DNA from: CAZEHS01 sp964511875
GTDB taxonomy: Bacteria > Bacillota > Clostridia > Peptostreptococcales > Acidaminobacteraceae
DNA: 22,459 nucleotides
Direction: 5' to 3'
Assembly (NCBI GenBank): GCA_964511875.1
Contig: CAZEHS010000049.1
Location: forward strand, 1 to 22,459
Notes under the pieces: model-generated
What the model was told of the DNA's origin: nothing
Database searches by the model: none
What the model saw: only the letters and a program-made list of their open reading frames with translations
Shown here: positions 15,703 through 22,459 of the stretch, in pieces
Numbering within the stretch: the stretch's first letter is position 1
How the letters are laid out: the number at the start of each line of letters is the position of its first letter
Program-made: the position numbers and the translations under genes

Positions 15703-16662
15703 ATGAATCGAATCGGTGTCCTGACCAGCGGCGGCGATGCGCCGGGAATGAACGCGGCTATCAGAGCAGTGGTGAGAACTGCCATTGCCAACAATCTGAA
15801 GGTCTCCGGAATCCAAAGAGGCTATCAGGGGTTACTGGATGCAGACATCATCGAGATGGATGTTGCTTCTGTCGGAGACATCATTCAGCGGGGCGGAACT
15901 AAGCTTCAAACCGCGAGGTGCCTGGATTTCATAACGGATGAAGGTTTTGCAAGAGCGTTGGATGTAGTGAAAATGTATCATATCGACGGAATAGTCGTTA
16001 TTGGAGGAGACGGCTCATTCAGAGGCGCTCAGCGATTAAGCCATGCGGGAATCCCCACGGTCGGAATCCCTGGAACCATCGATAACGATCTTGCTTATAC
16101 GGAATATACGATAGGTTTTGATACGGCGATCAATACGGTGGTCAGTGCCATAGGCAACCTCCGTGACACATCATCATCACACGGTCGGACCAATATCGTT
16201 GAAGTCATGGGTCGGAACTGTGGAGACATAGCGCTTTATGCAGGCATTGCAGGCGGAGCCGAAACAGTCATCATTCCAGAGATTCTATACGATATGGATG
16301 AAATATGCCGAAAGCTGATAAACGGCATGAACCGCGGAAAACGGCATAATATCATTCTGGTTGCTGAAGGAGTGGGTAAGCCTTTTGAGATTGCCAAAGA
16401 AATTGAAAAAAGAGTCGGCATTGAAACCCGTGTCACGATTATGGGTCATCTGCAGCGGGGTGGGGTCCCCAGTGCATTTGACAGGGTTCTGGCCAGCCGT
16501 TTCGGACATCATGCAGTTGAAGCACTGATTGCCGGAAGGGGCGGGCGCGTTGTCGGAATCAAAGGCAACGGCGTGTTTGATACGGATATTGATGATGCTT
16601 TGGCTATCAAGAAGCAGATAGACATGAAATTGGTCGAAATGACCAACATGTTATCGATATGA
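15703..16662 (+). CDS. pfkA: ATP-dependent 6-phosphofructokinase
   Basis: A 319-residue bacterial PFK of normal length. It converts fructose 6-phosphate and ATP to fructose 1,6-bisphosphate. TSGGDAPGMNAAIRAVVR (8-25) contains the allosteric R21 and R25. GGDGS (101-105) has Gly104, and IPGTIDND (122-129) has Gly124; both mark the ATP-using rather than pyrophosphate-using type. D127 is the catalytic base. EVMGRNCGDIAL and the late GHLQRGGVPSAFDR segment bind sugar phosphate. ATG 15703 has AGGAGG upstream. Only 52 bases lie between its stop and pyk, so they are very likely one operon, as in other Firmicutes. Confidence 0.98.
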   Translation: MNRIGVLTSGGDAPGMNAAIRAVVRTAIANNLKVSGIQRGYQGLLDADIIEMDVASVGDIIQRGGTKLQTARCLDFITDEGFARALDVVKMYHIDGIVVIGGDGSFRGAQRLSHAGIPTVGIPGTIDNDLAYTEYTIGFDTAINTVVSAIGNLRDTSSSHGRTNIVEVMGRNCGDIALYAGIAGGAETVIIPEILYDMDEICRKLINGMNRGKRHNIILVAEGVGKPFEIAKEIEKRVGIETRVTIMGHLQRGGVPSAFDRVLASRFGHHAVEALIAGRGGRVVGIKGNGVFDTDIDDALAIKKQIDMKLVEMTNMLSI

Positions 16663-16714
16663 TAAAACGACAGTTGTAAACATGCGCATCTGCGCTTCCA
16701 TGGGGGGAAAACAA

Positions 16715-18472
16715 TTGAAAAAGACTAAAATCGTATGTACAATCGGTCCAGCCAGTGAGAAAAAGGAAATCCTTAAAGAACTGGTACTCAGCGGGATGAA
16801 TGTAGCCCGATTGAACTTCAGCCACGGCAGCCACGAAGAACATCAGGCACGGATTGACGTCATCAAGGAAGTTCGGAAGGAACTGGGTATTCCGGTAGCC
16901 ATTCTTCTTGATACGAAAGGGCCTGAGATCCGTACCGGTAAATTCGGTCCTGAATTTGTCGAATTGAAGGAAGGGCAGACCTTCACACTCACCATTGATG
17001 AGGTCCTGGGCGATGAGAATCGCTGCACGGTGTCCTATAAGGGATTGCCCGGTGATGTTACTGTGGGCGACAGGATACTGATCGATGACGGACTTGTGGA
17101 GCTGCAGGTTTCAGAAAAGCCGACAGCCAACAATATTGTCTGCCGCGTGAATAACAATGGAATCGTCAAGAACAACAAAGGGATCAACGTACCCGGCGTG
17201 AAGATCAATCTTCCTGCCATAACAGAAAAAGACATTCAGGATATCCTTTTCGGAATCCGGAATGATCTGGATTTTGTTGCAGCTTCATTTATCAGAAAAG
17301 CAGATGACGTCCTTGCAATCCGCAAGATACTTGAAGATAATAACGGACAGAGCATCCATATCATCTCAAAGATAGAAAACCAGGAGGGCGTTGATAATCT
17401 GGATGAGATCATCCGGGTTTCCGATGGTTTGATGGTAGCCAGAGGTGATCTTGGAGTTGAAATCCCCACAGAGATGGTGCCCCACGCCCAAAAGAGCATG
17501 ATCAGCAAATGCAATGCGGTTGGAAAAGTGGTAATAACAGCTACTCAGATGCTGGATTCCATGATGCGCAACCCACGCCCTACCCGAGCAGAAACGACGG
17601 ATGTCGCCAATGCGATTTTTGACGGCACGGATGCCATCATGCTTTCAGGTGAAACTGCTGCAGGGAAATATCCTGTGGAGTCGGTGCGTACCATGGCGGT
17701 AATTGCTCAAACGACGGAACAGCATCTGGATTATGAAAAAGCACTAAGCCGAAAGAATGACCGTAAAAAGTGTGATGTCACTTATGCCGTCGGCCATGCC
17801 ACCTGCGCCTCGGCACTGGAGCTGGAGGCATCTGCCATCATCACAGCCACAGCCACAGGCTTTACGGCCCGTAAGATTTCTGAATTCCGACCCAAGTGCC
17901 CCATCATTGCAGCTACTACTTCTGAGGCGGCTCGTCGCAAACTGTGTCTGGTTTGGGGTGTATACTCCCTGATGATCCGTGAAGGGGAAAGCACTGATGA
18001 CATCTTTGATATGGCTTTGGCCGCTTCCCGTAAGGCAGGATTCGTTAAGGAAGGTGAACTGGTGATATTCACAGCAGGGGTTCCGGTCGGCGTAGCCGGT
18101 GCGACAAACCTGATGAAGGTCCACCTTGTCGGAGAAATTCTTATAAAAGGACTGGGAATCGGTAAAAAGGTTCTAACAGGAAATGTCTGTATCGCTAAAT
18201 CTGCCGAGGAAGCACGTGCGAAACTCAAGGATGGCGAGATTCTTGTCACTAATGCAACGGATAAGGATATGATGGATTCCGTACAGCGAGCTGCTGCCAT
18301 CATTGTAGAGGAAGGCGGCTATACCTCGCACGCCGCAATCGTGGGCTTGAATCTTGGAATCCCAGTGATTGTCGGTGCCAGTGATGCGACCCGCAGTCTT
18401 CATGACGGTCAGCTGATCACCCTTGACTCATTCAAAGGTCTGGTATACTCAGGCCGTACAAGAGTCCTGTAA
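16715..18472 (+). CDS. pyk: Pyruvate kinase with C-terminal PEP-utilizing domain
   Basis: A 585-residue pyruvate kinase, converting PEP and ADP to pyruvate and ATP. The barrel carries NFSHG (34-38), LDTKGPEIRTG, the ISKIEN segment with the catalytic Lys, ARGDLGVEIP, ATQMLDSM and the GTDAIMLSGETA loop. After the usual allosteric domain comes an extra domain of about 110 residues ending in VEEGGYTSHAAIVG...PVIVG, the PEP-utilizer mobile domain found in Bacillus-type pyruvate kinases (about 585 residues). I choose the TTG at 16715: it gives the standard MKKTKIVCTIGPAS start and has GGGGGG 7 bases upstream, while the ATG codons at 16682 and 16700 have none. The strong terminator at 18489 ends the unit. 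Confidence 0.95.
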   Translation: MKKTKIVCTIGPASEKKEILKELVLSGMNVARLNFSHGSHEEHQARIDVIKEVRKELGIPVAILLDTKGPEIRTGKFGPEFVELKEGQTFTLTIDEVLGDENRCTVSYKGLPGDVTVGDRILIDDGLVELQVSEKPTANNIVCRVNNNGIVKNNKGINVPGVKINLPAITEKDIQDILFGIRNDLDFVAASFIRKADDVLAIRKILEDNNGQSIHIISKIENQEGVDNLDEIIRVSDGLMVARGDLGVEIPTEMVPHAQKSMISKCNAVGKVVITATQMLDSMMRNPRPTRAETTDVANAIFDGTDAIMLSGETAAGKYPVESVRTMAVIAQTTEQHLDYEKALSRKNDRKKCDVTYAVGHATCASALELEASAIITATATGFTARKISEFRPKCPIIAATTSEAARRKLCLVWGVYSLMIREGESTDDIFDMALAASRKAGFVKEGELVIFTAGVPVGVAGATNLMKVHLVGEILIKGLGIGKKVLTGNVCIAKSAEEARAKLKDGEILVTNATDKDMMDSVQRAAAIIVEEGGYTSHAAIVGLNLGIPVIVGASDATRSLHDGQLITLDSFKGLVYSGRTRVL

Positions 18473-18488
18473 TACCCATCATGCCGAC

Positions 18489-18527
18489 GAAGGCCTGGAA
18501 TCCCTATGGATTGCAGGCCTTCTTCTT
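18489..18527 (+). terminator. Intrinsic terminator of the pfkA-pyk operon
   Basis: GAAGGCCTG (18489-18497) pairs with CAGGCCTTC (18514-18522), continued inward by AATCC/GGATT (18499-18503 with 18508-18512) and a CTAT loop, followed by TTCTTGATTT. This is a long, nearly perfect stem beginning 16 bases past the pyk stop. Confidence 0.88.
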
Positions 18528-18554
18528 GATTTGGCGTCAAGTAACTGTTACAGT
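18526..18554 (+). promoter_or_regulatory. Possible proC promoter with overlapping dyad
   Basis: TTGATT (18526-18531), 17 bases, then TACAGT (18549-18554). The perfect dyad ACTGT-T-ACAGT (18544-18554) covers the -10, and a second one, GTAAC-T-GTTAC (18541-18551), overlaps it. The -35 lies in the tail of the pyk terminator. The hexamers are imperfect, so both promoter and operator are tentative. Confidence 0.4.
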
Positions 18555-18597
18555 GAATATATCGGACCAAAAGATGCAAAATGCGGGAGGATATGCA

Positions 18598-19407
18598 ATG
18601 AACAGAACCATCGGATTCATCGGGTCCGGGAACATGGGGCAGGCAATGATCGGCGGCATTCTGAAAGCCGGGATGGTGGCGCCGGAACGAATCATCGTCT
18701 GCGACACGGATAAGAACAAGCTGGAAGCTCTGAAAATCAAAACGGGAATCAGCATAGTATTCAAAGCTTCAGAATTGGCTGCTCAATCGGATGTCATCGT
18801 CCTGGCTGTAAAACCGGATATCTATCCCATTGTTATGAAGGAAATCGCAGGCTCCATAAAAAAAGACGCAATCATTGTGACAATTGCTGCCGGGAGAAGC
18901 CTTGCAGAGGTGGAAAGCATCCTTGGGGCTGACGTTAAGGCTGTTCGGACCATGCCCAACACTCCTGCTTTGGTTAACGAAGGAATGACTGCAATCTGCC
19001 CCAACGGTAACGTGACTGAGGATGAACTGGCTGCGGTCCGGGATATTTTTGAGAGCCTCGGCAAGGCAGAGGTGATTCCTGAAAAACTGATGGATGCAGT
19101 CGTAGGGATCAGCGGATCATCACCGGCCTATGTGTTCATGTTCATAGAAGCTCTGGCAGACGCAGGAGTAAATGGCGGGCTGCCGCGGGACAAGGCGTAC
19201 CGCTTTGCTGCTCAGGCAGTAATGGGCTCAGCAAAGATGGTGCTGGAAACCGGTAAGCATCCGGGTGAACTGAAGGATATGGTCTGTTCACCAGGCGGGA
19301 CCACCATCGAAGCAGTTTCCGTACTTGAAGCGGAAGGGATGAGATCATCTGTCATAAAAGCAGTTGCAGCATGCATCCGTAAATCAGGAGAACTGGGAAA
19401 AAAATAA
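18598..19407 (+). CDS. proC: Pyrroline-5-carboxylate reductase
   Basis: A 269-residue protein of normal ProC length. It reduces pyrroline-5-carboxylate to proline with NAD(P)H, the last step of proline synthesis. The dinucleotide fold begins with GFIGSGNMGQAMIGG (6-20), followed by VLAVKP, TMPNTPALVNEGMTA and the C-terminal dimer/active-site region GISGSSPAYVFMFIEALADAG and SPGGTTIEA. ATG 18598 has GGGAGG 7 bases upstream; the open frame reaches back to 18481, but that part is the pyk terminator. No proA or proB is in the window. The ppnP gene begins 17 bases after its stop and probably belongs to the same transcript. Confidence 0.97.
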   Translation: MNRTIGFIGSGNMGQAMIGGILKAGMVAPERIIVCDTDKNKLEALKIKTGISIVFKASELAAQSDVIVLAVKPDIYPIVMKEIAGSIKKDAIIVTIAAGRSLAEVESILGADVKAVRTMPNTPALVNEGMTAICPNGNVTEDELAAVRDIFESLGKAEVIPEKLMDAVVGISGSSPAYVFMFIEALADAGVNGGLPRDKAYRFAAQAVMGSAKMVLETGKHPGELKDMVCSPGGTTIEAVSVLEAEGMRSSVIKAVAACIRKSGELGKK

Positions 19408-19424
19408 GACATATGGAGGATTAC

Positions 19425-19706
19425 ATGTTTAAAACCAATACTTATTTTGACGGCAAAGTCGTATCAATCGCATTTGAGAATAGCGAAGGTATTGCAACCA
19501 CAGGTGTAATGGCTGTGGGCGAGTACGAATTCGGTACTTCCCAGCACGAAACAATGAAGGTGACAAGCGGAAAGCTTCAGGTTAAGCTGCCGGGAGCGGA
19601 TGAATTCGTAGAGTATGGGTCAGATACAGTATTCGAAGTTCCTGCCAATTCGAAGTTCAAGGTCAAGGTGCCGATTGAAACTTCCTATCTGTGCTGGTAC
19701 AAGTGA
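19425..19706 (+). CDS. ppnP: Pyrimidine/purine nucleoside phosphorylase PpnP (YaiE/DUF1255)
   Basis: A 93-residue single-domain cupin-like protein, the same size as E. coli PpnP (94). The family pattern is clear: NTYFDGKVVSIAF, then TTGVMAVGEYEFGTSQHETMKV..GKLQVKLPG, and FEVPANSKFKVKV, with YLCWY near the end. PpnP splits a broad range of nucleosides with phosphate to base and ribose 1-phosphate. An ATG at 19413 overlaps the GGAGG ribosome site, so ATG 19425, five bases after that site, is the start. It follows proC by 17 bases. A 13-bp hairpin lies beyond the stop. Confidence 0.92.
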   Translation: MFKTNTYFDGKVVSIAFENSEGIATTGVMAVGEYEFGTSQHETMKVTSGKLQVKLPGADEFVEYGSDTVFEVPANSKFKVKVPIETSYLCWYK

Positions 19707-19715
19707 TCAAAATGG

Positions 19716-19752
19716 ACATCCCCTTGAATGAATGTGTTCAAGGGGATGTTTT
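19716..19752 (+). terminator. Perfect 13-bp hairpin after ppnP
   Basis: ACATCCCCTTGAA (19716-19728) pairs fully with TTCAAGGGGATGT (19737-19749), loop of 8, followed only by TTT. The ribosome site AGAGGAGG of the thioesterase gene begins at once after it. It is either a terminator with limited efficiency or a structure between two genes on one transcript. Confidence 0.7.
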
Positions 19753-19765
19753 CAGAGGAGGTCTT

Positions 19766-20203
19766 ATGTATACGAATGATGCTGCAGTCAGGCCCCGCTA
19801 TGCAGAAACGGATCAGATGGGCGTAGTGTATCACGCCAATTATCTTACTTATTTTGAGGTAGGGAGAAGTGAATTCTTCAGATCGCTGGGGTACACCTAC
19901 CGTGAACTTGAGCAGCAGGGGATCATCCTTCCCGTGATAAAAGCTGAGGTTGAGTACCTGCAGCCTGCCTTATATGATGATGAGCTGCGTATCCGTACAT
20001 GGCTGAGCCATCTGAAGGGGGCACGGCTGGAGCTCCACTATCAGGTTCTTCGAGGAGGCGATGGGAATGATCAGGTGCTGGCCCGGGGGAAAACCGCCCA
20101 TGCTTTTGTGGGCAAGGACTTGAAACCGCTGAAATTACGGAGCGCAAACCATGAGATGTGGGCGCTTCTTGTGAAATGCATGGAGGGATATACACATGAG
20201 TAA
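19766..20203 (+). CDS. YbgC/FadM-type acyl-CoA thioesterase (hotdog fold)
   Basis: A 145-residue hotdog-fold protein. The active-site signature is YAETDQMGVVYHANYLTYFE (12-31), with D16 as the likely catalytic Asp and HxNY as the conserved helix start; VEYLQPALYDDELRIRTWL in the middle fits the family. These enzymes hydrolyse acyl-CoA or acyl-ACP thioesters; the substrate is unknown here. The open frame extends to 19691 inside ppnP, but AGAGGAGG at 19754-19761 points to ATG 19766. The end overlaps the aldo/keto reductase start by 8 bases, so the two genes are probably coupled. Confidence 0.9.
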   Translation: MYTNDAAVRPRYAETDQMGVVYHANYLTYFEVGRSEFFRSLGYTYRELEQQGIILPVIKAEVEYLQPALYDDELRIRTWLSHLKGARLELHYQVLRGGDGNDQVLARGKTAHAFVGKDLKPLKLRSANHEMWALLVKCMEGYTHE

Positions 20204-21203
20204 GAGGATTCTCGGACGCACCGGATTAATGGTGAATGAAATCGGTTTTGGGGGCATCCCCATGCAACGGGTGAATCAGGAAACAGCAAAGCTGCTTATT
20301 TCTGAGGCTGTCAGCCATGGCGTCAATTTTTTCGACAATGCTCGCGGATACTCCAACAGCGAGGAACTGATGGGTAATGCGCTTAAGCCCTACCGGGAAA
20401 ATGTGATCATTGCCACAAAGACGATGGTGAGGGATTACTCTGGGATGAAGGGCGAATTGGAAACCAGCTTGAAAAATTTCCATACGGACCATATCGACCT
20501 GTACCAGTTCCATTTTGTGAACTCGATGGAGCAGATGGATCAGCTTTTAGGTGACAATGGAGCTTACAAAGCCCTGGTTGAAGCTAAGGAAGCCGGAAAA
20601 GTGGGACACATAGGCATAACCTGTCATAGCGCGGATCTTCTGGAAAAAGTGCTGACATTGGACGTATTCGATACCATTCAGTTTCCGTATAACCTTATTG
20701 AACGGCAGGGTGAAAAAGTTTTCAAAAGAGCCCGCGAGATGAATGTAGGAGTCATCGCCATGAAGCCGATGGCAGGCGGCGCACTGGAACAGGGGGAGCT
20801 TTCCCTGCGATTCATACTTGAGAATCCGGATGTTTCTGTGGCAATAGCAGGGATGCAAAGCGTCGACGAGGTTGTTCGCAATACAGCAGTGATGGGGCTG
20901 CCGCCCCTGAATAGTGAGGAAAAAGCCGAAGTGGAAAGACTTCGCGAAACACTGGGTACTGATTTTTGCAGAAGATGCGGCTACTGTATGCCATGCCCGC
21001 AAGGAATCAACATCCCATCCGTTTTTCTTTTCGAAGGATATCTGACAAGGTATGAGCTGTCTGCCTGGGCCAAAGAACGCTACAGCTTCATGACAAAATT
21101 TGCTTCCGACTGCGTGGAATGCGGTATATGTGAGCCCCGCTGTCCGTACGGCCTGAATATTCGAGAGAAGATGAAAAAGGCTGCAGAATTGTTCGGAAAG
21201 TAA
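20196..21203 (+). CDS. Aldo/keto reductase with C-terminal 4Fe-4S ferredoxin-like domain
   Basis: A 335-residue protein. Residues 1-250 form the NADPH-type aldo/keto reductase barrel with the tetrad D47, Y52 (FFDNARGYSNSEE), K75 and H106. Residues about 256-320 hold two cysteine clusters, C258/C261/C264/C267 followed by P, and C306/C309/C312/C316 followed by P, typical of two 4Fe-4S clusters. This combination is widespread in anaerobic bacteria; it probably couples reduction of a carbonyl compound to ferredoxin-like electron transfer, but the substrate is unknown. The ATG overlaps the thioesterase stop by 8 bases; GGAGGG precedes it by about 10. A weak hairpin with a T6 run lies behind it. 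Confidence 0.93.
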   Translation: MSKRILGRTGLMVNEIGFGGIPMQRVNQETAKLLISEAVSHGVNFFDNARGYSNSEELMGNALKPYRENVIIATKTMVRDYSGMKGELETSLKNFHTDHIDLYQFHFVNSMEQMDQLLGDNGAYKALVEAKEAGKVGHIGITCHSADLLEKVLTLDVFDTIQFPYNLIERQGEKVFKRAREMNVGVIAMKPMAGGALEQGELSLRFILENPDVSVAIAGMQSVDEVVRNTAVMGLPPLNSEEKAEVERLRETLGTDFCRRCGYCMPCPQGINIPSVFLFEGYLTRYELSAWAKERYSFMTKFASDCVECGICEPRCPYGLNIREKMKKAAELFGK

Positions 21204-21233
21204 TGCATGGAAGGGTGATTCTTAGAGCTGTTA

Positions 21234-21271
21234 AGCATCGGATGAATGCGATATGCTGTAAATAATTTTTT
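21234..21271 (+). terminator. Weak terminator after the aldo/keto reductase gene
   Basis: AGCAT (21234-21238) pairs with ATGCT (21253-21257), extended inward by CG/CG across a 2-base bulge. A TTTTTT run follows at 21266-21271, 8 bases past the stem. The spacing makes it weak. Confidence 0.4.
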
Positions 21272-21312
21272 GGACGACAGTTGAAATGGTGCTTATCACA
21301 GGTTTATTCAGG

Positions 21313-21318
21313 TATAAT
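21313..21318 (+). promoter_or_regulatory. -10 box (TATAAT) of the unit before corA
   Basis: A perfect TATAAT at 21313-21318; 17 bases upstream the -35 position reads TGCTTA, which is poor. Transcription would start near 21325, shortly before a small ORF. Confidence comes mostly from the match to the following ribosome site and terminator. Confidence 0.5.
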
Positions 21319-21349
21319 GAAAAAGAATCATCACAAAGGGGGGAGCACT

Positions 21350-21433
21350 GTGGACGCAGGGCCTGGAAGTTCGTGCGATTTATGCGAAGAAAATAAAATA
21401 AACCTGCTGTTCATGGGTCCTTCGAAGTGTTGA
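21350..21433 (+). CDS. Possible 27-codon small ORF or leader peptide before corA
   Basis: A 27-codon frame starting at GTG 21350 and ending in TGA. A strong ribosome site, AGGGGGGAG, lies 5 bases before the start. The predicted peptide is MDAGPGSSCDLC (with a CxxC at 9-12), then EENKINLLF, then MGPSKC with a third Cys at the last position. It has no membrane segment or signal peptide and matches nothing I know. It lies between a TATAAT box and an intrinsic terminator, so it is either a free-standing small gene, a leader peptide of corA, or a chance frame in a structured RNA. The region also offers short pairings (GCAGG 21356-21360 with CCTGC 21403-21407). Confidence 0.4.
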   Translation: MDAGPGSSCDLCEENKINLLFMGPSKC

Positions 21434-21446
21434 AGTAATTCAATCC

Positions 21447-21475
21447 AGCTGAAGGCTGGTTTTCTTTTTTTGTTG
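21447..21475 (+). terminator. Intrinsic terminator between the small ORF and corA
   Basis: CCAGC (21447-21451) pairs with GCTGG (21457-21461), with one further T-G wobble and a GAA loop, followed by TTTTCTTTTTTTG. It lies 13 bases past the small ORF and about 50 bases before the corA start, so it could end a separate transcript or act as an attenuator. Confidence 0.85.
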
Positions 21476-21523
21476 AGAAAGCATCTGCTCCCAGGACAAT
21501 GAACGGCCTGAAAGGAGACACGT

Positions 21524-22459
21524 ATGCTTCAAATCCTGAAAACAGTTGATGACGCCTTGATTCAACTGGAAACACTTGAGCATGGGGCTTGGATCAACCT
21601 GATCAATCCCACAGAATCGGAGCTGAACCAGATCATAGAACAGTTTCCGATGGTAGATCCAATCAATTTGAAAGCGGCGCTGGATGAAGAAGAACGTGCC
21701 CGAATCGAAATTGATGAAGTCTATACGCTCATTCTCGTCGATGTTCCGGTTGTTGAACAATCAGCAACCTCAAGTTATTTTTCTACGATTCCTTTAGGAA
21801 TCCTGCTTTTCAAGGAGAACATCATCACAGTCTGTACCAGAGAGGTTCCCCTGCTTAAGGATTTTCTTACAGGTAGGGTCAAATCCTTCTATACCTATAA
21901 AAAAACGCGCTTCATTCTGCAAATGCTCCATCGGAATGCCACATACTACCTGCAGTACCTTAAAGGCATCGACAGGGCTTCCAACCGAATTGAGCGGCAG
22001 CTGCACCAGTCCACAAAGAACAAGGAACTGATCAAGCTGCTGGAGCTTCAGAAATCCCTGGTATATTTCAGCACATCTCTCCGTTCCAATGAAGTGGTCA
22101 TGGATAAGATGATGCGTCTGGAGGTCATCAAGAAATATCCGGACGACCAGGAGCTGCTTGAGGATGTCATCATCGAGAACAAGCAGGCAATTGAAATGAC
22201 GAATATATACTCCAACATCCTCAGTGGAACAATGGGGGCGTTTGCATCCGTTATTTCCAATAATCTGAACATCGTCATGAAGGTCCTTACGAGTCTTACT
22301 ATCGTTCTGGCCATCCCTACAATGATTTCCAGTTTTTTCGGTATGAATGTTCCGAATACATGGGAGCACAATCCGCTTGCGTTTCTCTATATCGTGTTGA
22401 TAGCACTCATCCTGTCAGCAATCTCAGGGCTGGTAGTATTCAAGAAGAAAATGTTCTAA
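21524..22459 (+). CDS. corA: CorA family divalent cation transporter
   Basis: A complete 311-residue protein ending with TAA at the window edge. The long N-terminal part is cytoplasmic with a coiled-helix stalk (about 130-245); two membrane segments lie at about 247-272 and 286-305. The first is followed by the signature GMN (273-275, SFFGMNVP) that forms the selectivity loop at the pore mouth. CorA channels form pentamers and import Mg2+, in some cases Co2+ or Ni2+. The ATG follows AAAGGAG by about 6 bases. Its leader holds a terminator and small ORF, which suggests possible attenuation control. The C-terminal KKK is usual in the family. Confidence 0.93.
   Translation: MLQILKTVDDALIQLETLEHGAWINLINPTESELNQIIEQFPMVDPINLKAALDEEERARIEIDEVYTLILVDVPVVEQSATSSYFSTIPLGILLFKENIITVCTREVPLLKDFLTGRVKSFYTYKKTRFILQMLHRNATYYLQYLKGIDRASNRIERQLHQSTKNKELIKLLELQKSLVYFSTSLRSNEVVMDKMMRLEVIKKYPDDQELLEDVIIENKQAIEMTNIYSNILSGTMGAFASVISNNLNIVMKVLTSLTIVLAIPTMISSFFGMNVPNTWEHNPLAFLYIVLIALILSAISGLVVFKKKMF

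Noticed and set aside
16956..16963. TTGTCGAA (0A-box sequence) inside pyk
   Set aside because: A single copy within coding sequence, far from any promoter; expected by chance.
20331..20338. TTCGACAA (reverse 0A box) inside the aldo/keto reductase gene
   Set aside because: A single copy in coding sequence that encodes the conserved Phe-Asp-Asn segment with the catalytic Asp; no promoter nearby.
21325..21475. Known riboswitch or SRP/6S-type RNA before corA
   Set aside because: I compared the sequence with remembered M-box, fluoride, manganese and SRP RNA signatures and found none of their conserved cores.

Overview
The window looks like chromosomal DNA of a Gram-positive, probably spore-forming bacterium of the class Clostridia. 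This rests on strong AGGAGG-type ribosome sites, intrinsic terminators, sigma-A-like promoters, the conserved block murB - PHP - rapZ - yvcK - (NUDIX) - whiA - HPr-like followed further on by dnaE - pfkA - pyk, the long pyruvate kinase with a C-terminal PEP-utilizer domain, and two perfect Spo0A-type boxes. I do not name a genus. I see no phage, insertion sequence, CRISPR array, tRNA or rRNA.

Left part (1-3.8 kb, all minus strand): a UPF0178 (YaiI) protein, a small membrane-anchored protein with only the LysM-like part of MltG, an O-antigen ligase/polymerase-like membrane protein, a YcgR-like PilZ protein and a MogA/MoaB-family protein. Two clear minus-strand terminators divide this group. 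A divergent promoter region (about 3834-3937) separates it from the plus-strand genes.

Centre (4.0-9.3 kb, plus strand): murB, a PHP-domain hydrolase, rapZ, yvcK, a NUDIX hydrolase, whiA and an HPr-like gene are tightly packed, often overlapping or a few bases apart. The HPr-like protein has Thr at the position of the phosphotransferase His15 but keeps Ser46, so it looks like a Crh-type regulator rather than a sugar-transport phosphocarrier.

9.3-15.6 kb: an HD-GYP protein (probable cyclic-di-GMP phosphodiesterase) has its own sigma-A-like promoter, with two tandem Spo0A boxes just downstream of the predicted transcription start. It is followed by a terminator, an orphan YnjB-like solute-binding lipoprotein, a very stable hairpin and dnaE. 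With the PilZ protein, the HD-GYP gene places two cyclic-di-GMP functions in the window.

15.6-22.5 kb: pfkA and pyk (lower glycolysis) end in a strong terminator; then come proC behind a promoter with a dyad, ppnP, a hotdog thioesterase and an aldo/keto reductase with a ferredoxin-like tail. A 320-base gap before the CorA-type transporter contains a compact unnamed unit: a TATAAT box, a well-placed ribosome site, a 27-codon ORF and a strong terminator. It may be a leader of the corA gene or an independent small gene.
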